A DNA stretch of 64,000 nucleotides, taken from Actinomyces sp. UMB0138 (GTDB taxonomy: Bacteria; Bacillota; Negativicutes; Veillonellales; Veillonellaceae). The position numbers and the translations under genes were made by a program. The stretch covers positions 124,001 through 188,000 of the forward strand of contig NZ_PKMC01000003.1 of NCBI RefSeq assembly GCF_002849225.1. The letters are read 5' to 3'. Below, piece by piece: positions 24,026 to 33,477 of the stretch. The notes under the pieces were generated by a model. That model worked only from the letters and a program-made list of their open reading frames with translations. It was not told the origin of the DNA and ran no database searches. Within the stretch, counting starts at the first letter, position 1. Each line of letters begins with the position of its first letter.

Positions 24026-25033
24026 TTAGCAGGTGTGATCTGGCCCCGGCCTGCGTTTGCGGTCTTTCGGGTCTAGCTTGCCCGCCTGCATCAGGTCGGC
24101 CCGAAGGTTCTTCGGCAGCGAGAAGGTAACGGATTCTTCTACCGTGCGCACCTTCTCTACCGTGTCGAAGCCGCGCTGGCCTAGCCACGTAATTACGTCT
24201 CGAACCAGGATGTCCGGCACGGATGCCCCGGAGGTAAGCCCCACTGTGGTGGCACCCTCGAACCATTCTTCTTGCAGTTCATCCGCCTTGTCGATGCGAT
24301 GGGCAGCCCCGGCGCCCGCTTCGAGGGCGACCTCTACTAAGCGCACTGAGTTTGAGGAATTGGCAGACCCCACTACGATCATGACATCAGCCTGTTTGCC
24401 AATCTGTTTTACCGCACCCTGGCGGTTCTGGGTGGCATAGCAAATGTCGCCCGAGGGCGGGTCGATAAGATTCGGGAACTTTTCCCGCAGTTTTTCTACG
24501 GTCGCCTTAGTTTCGTCTACCGACAGGGTGGTCTGAGATAGCCACACGACCTTGTCGGGGTCGCGCACTTGCAACTGGTCAATCTCGTCTGGCCCGTCGA
24601 TGACCTGGATGTGGTCGGGGGCCTCCCCCTGGGTACCTTCGACCTCTTCGTGGCCTTCATGGCCGACGAGCACAATGTCGTAATCGTCCTTCGCGAAGCG
24701 GACCGCCTGCCGGTGCACCTTGGTAACTAGCGGACAGGTGGCATCGATGGTTTGCAACTGCCGCGCCTCGGCCGATGCGTGTACTGCAGGGGACACCCCG
24801 TGAGCAGAAAAGACTACGCGAGCGCCGGCAGGTACCTCGTCTGTTTCTGAAACGAAGATTGCTCCCCGCTTGCTTAGGGTTTCGACGACATACTTGTTGT
24901 GCACGATCTCTTTGCGAACGTATATGGGAGCCCCATAAAGTTCCAGAGCTTTTTCGACAGCGTCTACCGCCCGGTCTACCCCGGCGCAGTAGCCGCGAGG
25001 TGCGGCCAGCAGGATCTTCTTCTTTTCGCTCAC
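24026..25033 (-). CDS. ispH: 4-hydroxy-3-methylbut-2-enyl diphosphate reductase
   Basis: A 335-residue Fe-S enzyme of the MEP isoprenoid pathway producing IPP and DMAPP. The three cluster Cys are in [22 protein letters not shown] and [11 protein letters not shown]; the substrate His is in [11 protein letters not shown] start at 25033 (after AGGGG) gives the family N-terminus [15 protein letters not shown]; the longer frame upstream is not conserved. Divergent from xseA. With uppS and ispE in this window it serves isoprenoid supply for the cell wall. Confidence 0.95.
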   Translation of the reverse strand: MSEKKKILLAAPRGYCAGVDRAVDAVEKALELYGAPIYVRKEIVHNKYVVETLSKRGAIFVSETDEVPAGARVVFSAHGVSPAVHASAEARQLQTIDATCPLVTKVHRQAVRFAKDDYDIVLVGHEGHEEVEGTQGEAPDHIQVIDGPDEIDQLQVRDPDKVVWLSQTTLSVDETKATVEKLREKFPNLIDPPSGDICYATQNRQGAVKQIGKQADVMIVVGSANSSNSVRLVEVALEAGAGAAHRIDKADELQEEWFEGATTVGLTSGASVPDILVRDVITWLGQRGFDTVEKVRTVEESVTFSLPKNLRADLMQAGKLDPKDRKRRPGPDHTC

Positions 25034-25172
25034 GCCCCTAATGTACCTACTCTTTATTGCTCCCGCCCCGTTCGTGAGAAATATTTCGCTTTGGGCTAGC
25101 CTTGCGCCCCAAGCCGGCGGCAAAGCTATGGATATAAAACAGCCTTCGCGCAAAGTATGTAAAGCTTAGGGG

Positions 25173-26441
25173 GTGAACGCGAATTCGAACTTGGCTCCGC
25201 GAGCCTCTCTTACTACCCGCGATAACCCGTGGCCGCTGGCGTTACTGTCGACCAACATCAAGAAATATGTCGACCGCATGTCCGCCCTTTGGGTCGAGGG
25301 GCAGGTAGTCGAATACAAGCGCCGCCCCGGCACCCGCATGGCGTTCTTCACCATCCGCGATCTGCATCAGAACGTGTCGATGACAGTGAAGGCGTTCGCC
25401 GGAGTAGTAGACAAGGCAGGTCCCGGTTTTGACGAGGGCGCCCGGGTTGTAGTCAACGCGAAGCCGGATTACTACGAAGTCAATGGCTCACTGTCACTAT
25501 TCGCCCACGAGATTCACACTTCTGGCTTAGGAGATCTGCTCGCGCAGATTGAAATGCTGCGCAAGCGACTGGCGGCAGAGGGATTATTTGCCTCCGAACG
25601 CAAGAAGCCGCTGCCATTCCTCCCCCGCGTCGTCGGATTGATCTGCGGGCGCAATGCCAAAGCAAAACACGACGTGATAGTAAACGCGCAGGCCCGCTGG
25701 CCTTCCACCCGTTTCGAGATCCGCGAGGTAGCAGTCCAGGGCGAACGCTGCGTTCCCGAGGTGTCTGCCGCCCTCGCAGAATTGGATCAGCTTGCCCAAG
25801 TCGACGTGATAGTGATTGCGCGCGGCGGCGGGTCGGTAGAGGACCTATTGCCGTTCAGTGACGAGGCAATAGTGCGAGCAGCAGCGAACGCTACTACCCC
25901 CTTGGTTTCAGCTATCGGCCACGAAACCGATGCTCCCCTACTGGATTTGGTTTCGGATTACCGCGCCTCCACCCCCACAGATGCTGCCCGCAAGATTGTG
26001 CCCGATGTGGCTGAGCAGGAAGTCTTGCTCACCGATGCGCGCACGCGGATGCAGCACCTGCTGCGCCAGCGCATCGACACTGAGCTCACCGGCCTTTCGA
26101 ATCTGCGCGCCCGCCCCGTCATGTCTCGCCCCTCGGCCATGTTCGATGTCGAGGCCGAAAGGCTCAGTGGGGCCCGCGAGCGCCTGCGGCTGCGCACCCG
26201 CTCCCTAGTGGATATGGCGCAAGGGCAGGTAGATAGCGCCCGCCAAACTCTTAGGGCACTTTCACCGCAGGGAATCTTGGAACGCGGCTTCAGCGTGTTG
26301 CGGGGTCCCAGCGGGCAAATTATTACCTCCGCCAGCCAGATTAAGAAGGGCGATCTACTTGAAGGCCTGTTAGCAGAAGGCCGGATGGTAACCCAGGTTG
26401 TGGGCGCCACTTTGCCAACAAAGAAGGAAGAAAATGACTGA
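25173..26441 (+). CDS. xseA: Exodeoxyribonuclease VII large subunit
   Basis: A 422-residue subunit with the N-terminal OB fold (ALWVEGQVVEYKRRPGTRMAFF), the catalytic domain motifs GLICGRNAKAKHD, VIVIARGGGSVEDLLPFSDE and SAIGHETDAPLLDLVSDYRASTP (split here across residues near 230-265), and a long C-terminal helix. Degrades single-stranded DNA with XseB. GTG start at 25173 behind AGGGGG. Overlaps xseB by 8 bp. Confidence 0.95.
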   Translation: MNANSNLAPRASLTTRDNPWPLALLSTNIKKYVDRMSALWVEGQVVEYKRRPGTRMAFFTIRDLHQNVSMTVKAFAGVVDKAGPGFDEGARVVVNAKPDYYEVNGSLSLFAHEIHTSGLGDLLAQIEMLRKRLAAEGLFASERKKPLPFLPRVVGLICGRNAKAKHDVIVNAQARWPSTRFEIREVAVQGERCVPEVSAALAELDQLAQVDVIVIARGGGSVEDLLPFSDEAIVRAAANATTPLVSAIGHETDAPLLDLVSDYRASTPTDAARKIVPDVAEQEVLLTDARTRMQHLLRQRIDTELTGLSNLRARPVMSRPSAMFDVEAERLSGARERLRLRTRSLVDMAQGQVDSARQTLRALSPQGILERGFSVLRGPSGQIITSASQIKKGDLLEGLLAEGRMVTQVVGATLPTKKEEND

Positions 26442-26652
26442 CAATCTACCCCCGGTTCAGGAACTAAGCTACGAGCAGGCTCGCGATCAGCTGGTGGCCA
26501 CCGTTCGTCAGCTCGAGGGCGGGCAGGTGCCGCTAGAGGACGCCCTCAAGATGTGGGAACGAGGCGAGGAGCTGGCAAAGCACTGCCAGGCATTCTTGGA
26601 TTCGGCTATGCAGCGCCTAGACGCGGCTGCTCCGCAACAGGTACAGGATTAG
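26434..26652 (+). CDS. xseB: Exodeoxyribonuclease VII small subunit
   Basis: A 72-residue helical subunit: LSYEQARDQLVATVRQLEGG, VPLEDALKMWERGEELAKHC and the C-terminal helix. The ATG at 26434, inside the xseA 3' end with AAGGAAG upstream, gives the normal length. Ends with a 4-bp convergent overlap with uppS. Confidence 0.93.
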   Translation: MTDNLPPVQELSYEQARDQLVATVRQLEGGQVPLEDALKMWERGEELAKHCQAFLDSAMQRLDAAAPQQVQD

Positions 26653-27407
26653 CGTCCCAGGCGCCGCTCGCGTTGGGAGTAATCGCGTAGGGCACGCAGG
26701 AAGTCGACGCGGCGGAAATCGGGCCAGTAAGCTTCGCAGAAATAGAATTCTGAGTGGGCACTTTGCCACAGCAGAAAGCCCGACAGCCGCTGTTCGCCTG
26801 AGGTGCGGATAACCAGGTCAGGATCCGGTTGTCCCTTGGTGTACAGGTGCTCGGTAATGTCGCGTACAGTGAGGGCGTCGGCCACTTCTTCTAGGCTCTT
26901 GCCTGCCTGGGCCTGTTCTCGAAGGATTGCCCGCACAGCATCGGCTATTTCTTCGCGGCCGCCGTAACCTATGGCGACATTTACCTGCATGCCCTTGCAG
27001 CTGGCGGTCTGCGCTTCGGTGGCGCGCAGGCGGGCGGCAAATTTCTCTGGGAGCACGTCTTTCGCTCCCACTACGCGGATCTGCCATTTGCCAACCTGGG
27101 CAATGTGTTCCACCGCGTCAGCAATGATCTCGAAAAGAGCTGACAGTTCTTCCGGATCACGTTTTAGGTTGTCAGTGGAGAGCATCCACAAAGTGACGAC
27201 CTCGGTGCCCACTTCGTCCGCCCAGCCAAGGAATTCTTCAATCTTCGAGGCGCCCTTCCTATGGCCAGCGCTGGCTTCGATACCAACAGATTTTGCCCAA
27301 CGCCGATTGCCATCAAGAATGACCCCTATGTGACGGGGCATGTTGGCGGTATCGATCTCGCCGACTAGTCGCCGTTCGTATACCTCATATAAAACGTTGT
27401 AGGCCAT
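26649..27407 (-). CDS. uppS: Isoprenyl (cis-prenyl) transferase
   Basis: A 252-residue undecaprenyl/polyprenyl diphosphate synthase-family enzyme. Catalytic Asp in GVILDGNRRWAKS, TLWMLSTDNLKRDPEE, and the C-terminal RTSGEQRLSGFLLWQSAHSE and WPDFRR. AAAGGAGG precedes ATG 27407; the N-terminal AYNVLYEVYERRL is typical of actinobacterial Z,E-farnesyl or decaprenyl diphosphate synthases. Makes the lipid carrier for peptidoglycan synthesis. Confidence 0.94.
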   Translation of the reverse strand: MAYNVLYEVYERRLVGEIDTANMPRHIGVILDGNRRWAKSVGIEASAGHRKGASKIEEFLGWADEVGTEVVTLWMLSTDNLKRDPEELSALFEIIADAVEHIAQVGKWQIRVVGAKDVLPEKFAARLRATEAQTASCKGMQVNVAIGYGGREEIADAVRAILREQAQAGKSLEEVADALTVRDITEHLYTKGQPDPDLVIRTSGEQRLSGFLLWQSAHSEFYFCEAYWPDFRRVDFLRALRDYSQRERRLGR

Positions 27408-27583
27408 GGCACCTCCTTTAAATAATGTAGTGCACACGCCGGGCCTTGTCTGCAATAAAACTTATCTGGCGAACATTTTGCGATTGGTAACAAATATTGT
27501 TACTGGCACGAGCCTTTTCATTCTGGCCAAAGCAATAAACCTACGCTAACGTAGGTTACGGACACGTAAGTTTAGGGGGCCCC

Positions 27584-28273
27584 TTGCACACGAGTGAACG
27601 TTCTTCATGGCACCGCTTAGACCCGCGGAATCTGGAATACGTGGTGAAAAAGCCTCTGCTACGAGGTTGGTTTCATACGGTAGCCACCCCAGTTTCAATG
27701 GCCGCGCTACTGGTACTCATCGTCCTCACACCCACGGTGGTAGGGCGCGCCGCAGCCTCGGTATTCCTGCTTACCTCACTCATGCTTTTCGGCATCTCGG
27801 GGTTCTACCACCGCCACTACTGGGGACGCCTGGCAGATAAGTTCTTGCGGAACTGGGATCACTCAAATATCTTCCTGCTGATAGCAGGCACCTACACTCC
27901 AATGGCGGTTGGGGTGCTACCAACCCACGACATCCTAGTGCTGCTGCTAGTCGTATGGATTGGCGCTGGCGCAGGTATTGCACTGCAATGGCTGTGGCCC
28001 TCTGCCCCTCGCTGGGTTTACACCCCAATCTACGTAGTGCTGGGGTGGGTGGCCGTCTGGTATCTACCCGAACTAGCTCACTTCGGCGGACTAGCATTCA
28101 CCTGGCTGCTAACAGCCGGAGGCATCTGTTACACGGTCGGCGCGATCGTCTACGGCTTCAAGTGGCCCGACTTCTCGCCCCGCTACTTCGGCTTCCACGA
28201 ACTATTCCATGCCTTCACCTTGGCCGGTTGGGTATGCCACTGCATTGCCGCCTATTTTGCGCTATTAGGTTAG
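27584..28273 (+). CDS. Hemolysin III / PAQR-family membrane protein
   Basis: A 229-residue protein with seven membrane helices. It has the conserved His/Asp pattern of the PAQR/YqfA family: GISGFYHRHYW, NWDHSNIFLLIAGTYTP, and FGFHELFHAFTLAGWVCH. These are likely zinc-binding residues as in alkaline ceramidases. Function in bacteria is uncertain. The TTG start at 27584 follows AGGGGG closely; the first residues are not conserved. Confidence 0.88.
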   Translation: MHTSERSSWHRLDPRNLEYVVKKPLLRGWFHTVATPVSMAALLVLIVLTPTVVGRAAASVFLLTSLMLFGISGFYHRHYWGRLADKFLRNWDHSNIFLLIAGTYTPMAVGVLPTHDILVLLLVVWIGAGAGIALQWLWPSAPRWVYTPIYVVLGWVAVWYLPELAHFGGLAFTWLLTAGGICYTVGAIVYGFKWPDFSPRYFGFHELFHAFTLAGWVCHCIAAYFALLG

Positions 28274-28378
28274 TGATTTTGCCGGCCCTAACTGTAGCTG
28301 GGGTGGCGAAGCTGGTATTCTAGGCGGCATATGTGCCCGGGCCGTCCCGGGCACCATGTTTTAGTAATGGAGGATGCT

Positions 28379-28858
28379 ATGGCAGACACTACCTGGCTTA
28401 CGAAGGAAGCTTATGACAAGCTCGTCGAGGAGCTGAACGATCGCCGCGACGTGCAGCGTCCCGATATCGTCAAGCGCATTGACCTGGCTCGCCAAGAGGG
28501 CGACCTGAAGGAAAACGGCGGATACCACGCAGCCCGCGAGGCGCAATCAATGAACGAAACGCGCATCGCCCAGCTTGAAGAACTGCTCGAGAACGCTGAA
28601 GTCGGAGAAACCCCCGCCGACGACGGGATCGTAGAACCCGGCATGATCGTGAACGTGAAGATGGCAGGACGCGAAATCAAATTCCTGCTAGGTACCCGCG
28701 AAGCCTCTGAAGGCCTCGGGGTCGAAGTCTTCTCTCCTGACGCCCCCATCGGCAAGGCCCTCATGGGGCACAAGAGCGGCGAGACCGTAACCTACACGGC
28801 TCCTAACGGCAAGGACATCAAAGTCCAGATCGGCGAAGTAAAGCCGTACACCGCCTAA
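28379..28858 (+). CDS. greA: Transcription elongation factor GreA
   Basis: A 159-residue GreA. N-terminal coiled coil with the acidic tip (RQEGDLKENGGYHAAREAQS) that enters the RNA polymerase secondary channel to stimulate RNA cleavage, and C-terminal FKBP-like domain (VEVFSPDAPIGKALMGHK). GGAGG precedes ATG 28379. Followed by a strong terminator. Confidence 0.96.
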   Translation: MADTTWLTKEAYDKLVEELNDRRDVQRPDIVKRIDLARQEGDLKENGGYHAAREAQSMNETRIAQLEELLENAEVGETPADDGIVEPGMIVNVKMAGREIKFLLGTREASEGLGVEVFSPDAPIGKALMGHKSGETVTYTAPNGKDIKVQIGEVKPYTA

Positions 28859-28873
28859 GGCGTATATAAATTT

Positions 28874-28908
28874 GTGGGGGCAGCGACCGCTGCCCCCACA
28901 AATTTTTT
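28874..28908 (+). terminator. Terminator after greA
   Basis: GTGGGGGCAGC (28874-28884) with its complement (28889-28899), then AAATTTTTT. Also serves the convergent permease gene. Confidence 0.93.
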
Positions 28909-28912
28909 AAAG

Positions 28913-30394
28913 CTACTCGTCTAACTGACTGCGCACAGCCTGCTCAACCTGAGCGCGCTGGGCGATGCTAGCCTCATCGTCCTCGCCAACTGCCTTCTGG
29001 GTTTCCGCAGCGGCGACGACCTCTATATCTACGTCCTTGGGCGCACCTGGGCCGCCTTCGTACTTCTTGCGCGCTTCAGCCGCCTGCTTCAAGTTATTAG
29101 CCTTCGGCTCTAGCGACTTGGCAATCTCCTCATCCAGCGTGCCGGGAGCTCCCCCAGGCCGCTTCGGGTCGTAGACCAACCGCAGGAACGGATCGTAGCC
29201 GTGCAGGTACATGACCACGGTGTTGACAAACGCCATGAGCGGAACCGAGAACATGGCGCCAGCGATCCCCATGGTAAATCCGCCTGCAGCAACAGCCAAC
29301 AACACCGCCAGTGGGTGCAGCGAAACCGCGTTCGACATAAGCAGGGGCTGCAACAAGTTCGATTCGATCTGCTGCACTACCAAAATGGCGATCAACATAA
29401 GCAATGCAACTGTTAGGCCCTGATCCACTAGCGCAACCAGCACGGCAATGGCGCCCGTGGCAATAGCACCAACAATCGGAATGAACGCGCCCAAGAACAC
29501 CAGCACGGCAATGGGCAGAGCAAGCGGAACCCCAAGCACCGCCGCCGAGATTCCGATGCCAACCGCGTCGATCGCAGCAACTTCCATCTGGGCACGAGCG
29601 TAAGAAGAAATAGTCACCCAACCGCGGATCGCGGCCTCGTTCGCGGGGTTACGAGCAGCCTTCGGCATGCACCGAACAAAGAACTGCCAGATCTTCCGGC
29701 CGTCCTTTAGGAAGAAGAACACGCAGAACAGCACCATTAAAGCCGAGGTAACAATATTGGTAATGGAAGAGGTGATAGCGAGCGCCCCGGAGGCAATACG
29801 CGAACCATTAGACTGCACAAACGAACCGATCTCGTTTTGCATCTTGCGCACATATTCTTCTATCTGCCCCTGATCCAGTTTCAGTGGGCCATTCGCAATC
29901 CAATCGACTGCATCATCAAGGCCACCTCTAGCTTTAGCGGCAAGAGGGCCGATATTGGCCACAATTTGGCTAGAAGATAGATAAAGCAGACCACCTACCA
30001 GGCCTAGTCCAACTAAGAGGGCTACTATTGTGCCCACCGTTCGCCACAGAGGCGTTGCCGGGAACAGTCTCACAATCGGTTCGAGCAGTACCGTTAGCAG
30101 CAGCGCAATCAACAGCGGAATAACCACCACGGTCAATTGCGATAGCAGCCAAAGCACAGCTGCAGTAGCGATGCCAACCAGCAGCAGGCGCCAAGACCAT
30201 GCGGCTGCCACCCGCAACGTTGGCGACACAGCCTGGGCTGCGTCCTCGAGTTCAACGGGCGCCTCCGCCACATGCTTGCGAGGCTTCCACTTAGTTGTCT
30301 GCTTATCCTGGCGAGCATCCTTGATCTTGTCTAGTGCTCGCCTAACCGCACCGGCAAAATCCGGGACGCGTTTACTCTCCTCTGTAGCCATCAT
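28913..30394 (-). CDS. AI-2E family transporter
   Basis: A 493-residue membrane protein of the AI-2E/PerM family. Eight membrane helices between about residues 65 and 405, with the PIVGAIATGAIAVLVAL and IESNLLQPLLMSNAVSLHPL motifs. Basic cytoplasmic N-terminus, and a charged, disordered acidic C-terminal tail of ~85 residues. Members include exporters and Na+/H+ antiporters; substrate unknown. AAGGAAG precedes ATG-ATG at the start. Confidence 0.88.
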   Translation of the reverse strand: MMATEESKRVPDFAGAVRRALDKIKDARQDKQTTKWKPRKHVAEAPVELEDAAQAVSPTLRVAAAWSWRLLLVGIATAAVLWLLSQLTVVVIPLLIALLLTVLLEPIVRLFPATPLWRTVGTIVALLVGLGLVGGLLYLSSSQIVANIGPLAAKARGGLDDAVDWIANGPLKLDQGQIEEYVRKMQNEIGSFVQSNGSRIASGALAITSSITNIVTSALMVLFCVFFFLKDGRKIWQFFVRCMPKAARNPANEAAIRGWVTISSYARAQMEVAAIDAVGIGISAAVLGVPLALPIAVLVFLGAFIPIVGAIATGAIAVLVALVDQGLTVALLMLIAILVVQQIESNLLQPLLMSNAVSLHPLAVLLAVAAGGFTMGIAGAMFSVPLMAFVNTVVMYLHGYDPFLRLVYDPKRPGGAPGTLDEEIAKSLEPKANNLKQAAEARKKYEGGPGAPKDVDIEVVAAAETQKAVGEDDEASIAQRAQVEQAVRSQLDE

Positions 30395-30486
30395 TCTTCC
30401 TTGTTCGAGTTCTGGATCAACCTTATCGGCTATAGAGCATCTGCCCTAATATAGTGCCTGAATACTCTTTCATTACTGGAGGTATT

Positions 30487-31101
30487 ATGGTTTCCTTCCC
30501 TACCGCTAACACAGTTCCCACTGTGGCGGGACGTCACCCTGTACTAGGCACCTCGCCAGACGGGCCATTCGACAAGAACGTCCGCACTATCTATCTAGCG
30601 ATGGGATGTTTCTGGGGCGCCGAAAGGATCTTCTGGAATACTCCCGGAGTGCTCAACACCTCCGTTGGTTTCCAGGGAGGTACGGTTGCCAACCCGTCTT
30701 ACAAACTGGTTTGTACTAACACCACCGGCCACGCCGAAACGGTCAAGGTGATCTACGATCCTGCCGTCATCTCTGCCGAGGGCGTCCTGAAGGTCTTTTG
30801 GGAAAACCACGACCCGACCACGCTAAACCGCCAGGGTAACGACCGCGGTAGGCAATACCGAAGCGCGATTTTTACTACTACCGACGAGCAGTACCGCGCA
30901 GCTGTTGCTACCAAGGAAGCCTTCGGAAAAGTACTCGCCGAGGCCGGAAAAGGCCAGATCGTAACCGAGATTCACGAGCCCAGCGAGGACCTACCGTTCT
31001 ACCCTGCCGAGGAAGAACACCAGGCGTACCTATTCAAGAATCCGGATGGATACTGCATGCACGGGCCTAACGGCTTCTCGTGCCCGACAGGAGTCCTGTA
31101 A
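30487..31101 (+). CDS. msrA: Peptide methionine sulfoxide reductase MsrA
   Basis: A 204-residue reductase repairing Met-S-sulfoxide. Active-site GCFWGAERIFW with the catalytic Cys, GGTVANPSYKLVCT, GHAETVKVIYDP and YCMHGPNGFSCP near the C-terminus with recycling Cys. The ATG at 30487 has CTGGAGG upstream. Divergent from the AI-2E gene. Confidence 0.96.
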   Translation: MVSFPTANTVPTVAGRHPVLGTSPDGPFDKNVRTIYLAMGCFWGAERIFWNTPGVLNTSVGFQGGTVANPSYKLVCTNTTGHAETVKVIYDPAVISAEGVLKVFWENHDPTTLNRQGNDRGRQYRSAIFTTTDEQYRAAVATKEAFGKVLAEAGKGQIVTEIHEPSEDLPFYPAEEEHQAYLFKNPDGYCMHGPNGFSCPTGVL

Positions 31102-31106
31102 ATGTG

Positions 31107-31136
31107 AAAGTGGCCCGGCAAGCGCCGGGCCACTTT
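31107..31136. terminator. Bidirectional terminator between msrA and the FKBP gene
   Basis: A 13-bp perfect stem (31107-31119 with 31124-31136) that ends in AAA on one side and TTT on the other. Confidence 0.9.
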
Positions 31137-31145
31137 TAGTTTGGG

Positions 31146-31553
31146 CTAAAGAATTCCAAGTACGTCAGTTACGAAGACTAGGGTGTCGCCACCCTTAATT
31201 CCTGCCTGCGGTACGCCTCGCTCGCCGTAGCCTAGTTCCGGCGGGATGGACAGCAGCACGCGGGTGCCAACCTTCAGCCCCACCAGGGCCTGATCCCATC
31301 CCTGAATTACCTGGCCGACGCCCACTTGGAAGCTGAGCGGCTGGCCCCGGTCGTAGGAATTGTCGAAGACGTTGCCGTCCCAAACCTGACCTAGATAGTT
31401 ACAGGCGATGTAGTCGCCTTCTTCGACGACTTGCCCATCGCCTTCCTTGATTACGGACACTTCCAGCTCTGCAGGAGCCTGCTGGCCGGAAAAGACTAGC
31501 TTCGGCTTCTGGCCGAAGTCACCTTGCACCTGTGGCAGTTCTTGTTCACTCAT
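31146..31553 (-). CDS. FKBP-type peptidyl-prolyl cis-trans isomerase
   Basis: A 135-residue cytoplasmic FKBP: EGDYIACNYLGQVWDGNVFD, SFQVGVGQVIQGWDQALVG, RVLLSIPPELGYGERGVP, and the closing strand DTLVFVTDVLGIL. No signal peptide. Followed by a terminator; downstream of the Bax-inhibitor-like gene on the same strand. Confidence 0.94.
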   Translation of the reverse strand: MSEQELPQVQGDFGQKPKLVFSGQQAPAELEVSVIKEGDGQVVEEGDYIACNYLGQVWDGNVFDNSYDRGQPLSFQVGVGQVIQGWDQALVGLKVGTRVLLSIPPELGYGERGVPQAGIKGGDTLVFVTDVLGIL

Positions 31554-31569
31554 GGTCTTAGGGTAATAG

Positions 31570-31593
31570 AAAACGCGCCCGAGGGCGCGTTTT
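31570..31593. terminator. Hairpin terminator between the FKBP and Bax-inhibitor-like genes
   Basis: AAAACGCGCCC (31570-31580) complementary to 31583-31593; T-rich on both strands. Confidence 0.8.
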
Positions 31594-31615
31594 CTTTAGC
31601 GTTTATGCTGGCCTG

Positions 31616-32488
31616 CTAGTCATTTCGCATGGATGCTAAAACGCGGAGCAGGTGAATGTAGATGTACACGGTGTCCAGGACGATACCGAAAGCAATCCTC
31701 CAGGCTAGGGAACGCTGCGCGCCAGTCTCTACCGCCTGACGGGCAACCTCAAAGTCCAGAATCAGGCAGATAGCGCCGACGATCACCGCGAACAGTCCGA
31801 CTAGGATGCCTAACGGAATGCCCATGACCTTTACGCTATCTAGTCCCATCGGGTTCGAAATGACCCCGAACATTGTGAGCAACCAGGAGGCGATCGAATA
31901 CACCAGGATGCCGATCAGCGAAATGAGGGCGAACTTCATCATCTTGGAGCTGCCGCGTACATACCCGGAGCGGAACAAGACCAAGGTGACGCCAAAGATA
32001 GCCGCAGTGCCCACTAGTGCCTGCATTACAACACCGGGGAACGAATACTCAAAGGAATAAGAGATTCCGCCTAGGGCCACGCCCTCTAGCACCGAGTAAG
32101 CCACGAAGAGCCCGGGGCTGACCGTGCGCTTGAAGATGCAGAACATGGACACAATGAAGGCGCCAATGGCGCCGATGCTGGCCGCCATGCCTCCCAGTTG
32201 CGGGATGTACTGGCAGGCCACTGCCGTGCCCAGCCCCGCCAGGAACAGCAGTCCCAGCATGATGCCCGACTTGTTTATGACATCCTCGTAAGTGATAGCG
32301 CGATCGGGTGCACCAACGTACTGGCCCTGGCCAGTGCCATAGGGGGCCTGCTGAGAAAAATGGCCCGATTGCGTGCCGTAGCCAGAGTGCTGCGTGAACT
32401 GGCCCTGCTGAGGCGGAACGTAGCCTTGTTGAGCGACGCGCCCCTTGCTCAGGTCCTGTTCAACGCCGTTGATTACAGGGTTTGCCAT
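31616..32488 (-). CDS. Bax inhibitor-1/YccA family membrane protein
   Basis: A 290-residue protein. The first ~65 residues are a Gln/Gly/Tyr-rich cytoplasmic segment. Seven membrane helices follow (MLGLLFLAGLGTAVACQYIP through LDTVYIYIHLLRVLASM), with the ILDFEVARQAV motif carrying the conserved Asp of this family. These proteins are pH-gated leak channels or protease modulators; the role here is unknown. Confidence 0.9.
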   Translation of the reverse strand: MANPVINGVEQDLSKGRVAQQGYVPPQQGQFTQHSGYGTQSGHFSQQAPYGTGQGQYVGAPDRAITYEDVINKSGIMLGLLFLAGLGTAVACQYIPQLGGMAASIGAIGAFIVSMFCIFKRTVSPGLFVAYSVLEGVALGGISYSFEYSFPGVVMQALVGTAAIFGVTLVLFRSGYVRGSSKMMKFALISLIGILVYSIASWLLTMFGVISNPMGLDSVKVMGIPLGILVGLFAVIVGAICLILDFEVARQAVETGAQRSLAWRIAFGIVLDTVYIYIHLLRVLASMRND

Positions 32489-32503
32489 CAGTTTCTTCCT
32501 TAA

Positions 32504-32832
32504 CGTATAAGTTGCGTTTCACCGCCATTGTATTGCCTGAGTCTAAGAATGCACTGTGGAGGCCACGGTTTTCACGCAAAGCAATATCTACCCCTGCTCC
32601 CTGAAGTAGCGTTCGCCTGCGATAACTATAAGCTATATAAACTTAAAAACATTCTTTTGTAAATTAGTTTTTCTTCTTCAAAAAATATTATTATCCAGTA
32701 ACAGAGAAAAACGAACAACGACGTCACTGTAGGAAACATGCTCTAGCATCACTAGCACGTTCCTCGCTACGTGGAGAGGCTCCGATAATTGCGTTCTCCA
32801 CTTGACGCAACTTTTGCAGCGAAAGAAGGGAC
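32504..32832. other. Intergenic region, nothing recognised
   Basis: AT-rich spacer between the Bax-inhibitor-like gene and the HTH gene, expected to hold both promoters. A small CACGT...ACGTG hairpin near 32757-32772 is the only structure seen. Confidence 0.4.
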
Positions 32833-33342
32833 ATGAGTTTACAAGCACAGAACAAAACGTTCTTCCCCGACGACAATCACAACCGGGAAGAAATGGAGAA
32901 TAGCTATCGCCACGTTGCCCGCACTGTCGAGAATTTTACTGGCAAATGCAAAGCTGAGCTGGTAGTAAACTCCGAAGTAGTAGACCTACCTTCCCCTCTG
33001 GGAGAAATCCTCATAAATGCGGCGACAATACTAGCTACATGGCAACCAGTGACAATCTGCCCGCACGAAAAATTGATCTCTTTTCAGGATGCTGCTGATT
33101 TACTAGGCGTATCACGTTACACAGTGGCAGAGCTTTGCAAAAAAGGCGAATTGCCCTACCACGTCGTAAATAAATACCGCAAGCTATATTTAGCCGATGT
33201 GATTGACTATCTAAATAAATCGTTAAAAGAAGAGCACCGGCTGACTGACCCCAAAGTGGATGCCATAAATTTAGTGCGAACTTTTGAAGAAGATCCCCAG
33301 AAAGCGTCCGATCTAGTTCGGCAGAGCAGACAGGACGACTAG
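32833..33342 (+). CDS. HTH (excisionase-type) DNA-binding protein, antitoxin-like
   Basis: A 169-residue protein. Residues 75-135 are a MerR-like helix-turn-helix of the HTH_17 type: LISFQDAADLLGVSRYTVAE and LCKKGELPYHVVNKYRKLY. The N-terminal region is mixed helix and strand with no known domain. Proteins of this plan often act as antitoxins upstream of PIN or similar toxins, but no partner gene follows: a terminator lies 15 bp downstream. Probably an orphan regulator. Confidence 0.7.
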   Translation: MSLQAQNKTFFPDDNHNREEMENSYRHVARTVENFTGKCKAELVVNSEVVDLPSPLGEILINAATILATWQPVTICPHEKLISFQDAADLLGVSRYTVAELCKKGELPYHVVNKYRKLYLADVIDYLNKSLKEEHRLTDPKVDAINLVRTFEEDPQKASDLVRQSRQDD

Positions 33343-33356
33343 CCTCACACCGTTTG

Positions 33357-33388
33357 CTGGCACCTTCTAAGAAGGTGCCAGTTTTTTT
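33357..33388 (+). terminator. Terminator after the HTH gene
   Basis: CTGGCACCTTC (33357-33367) with GAAGGTGCCAG (33371-33381) followed by seven T. Confidence 0.95.
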
Positions 33389-33477
33389 ATAGGCACGGTC
33401 AGTCCACCCCACGCGACGCTTAAACAATTGGGGGGAGGCTCCGAAGAGCCATCCCCCAACTTGTTTATTGCCTAGAA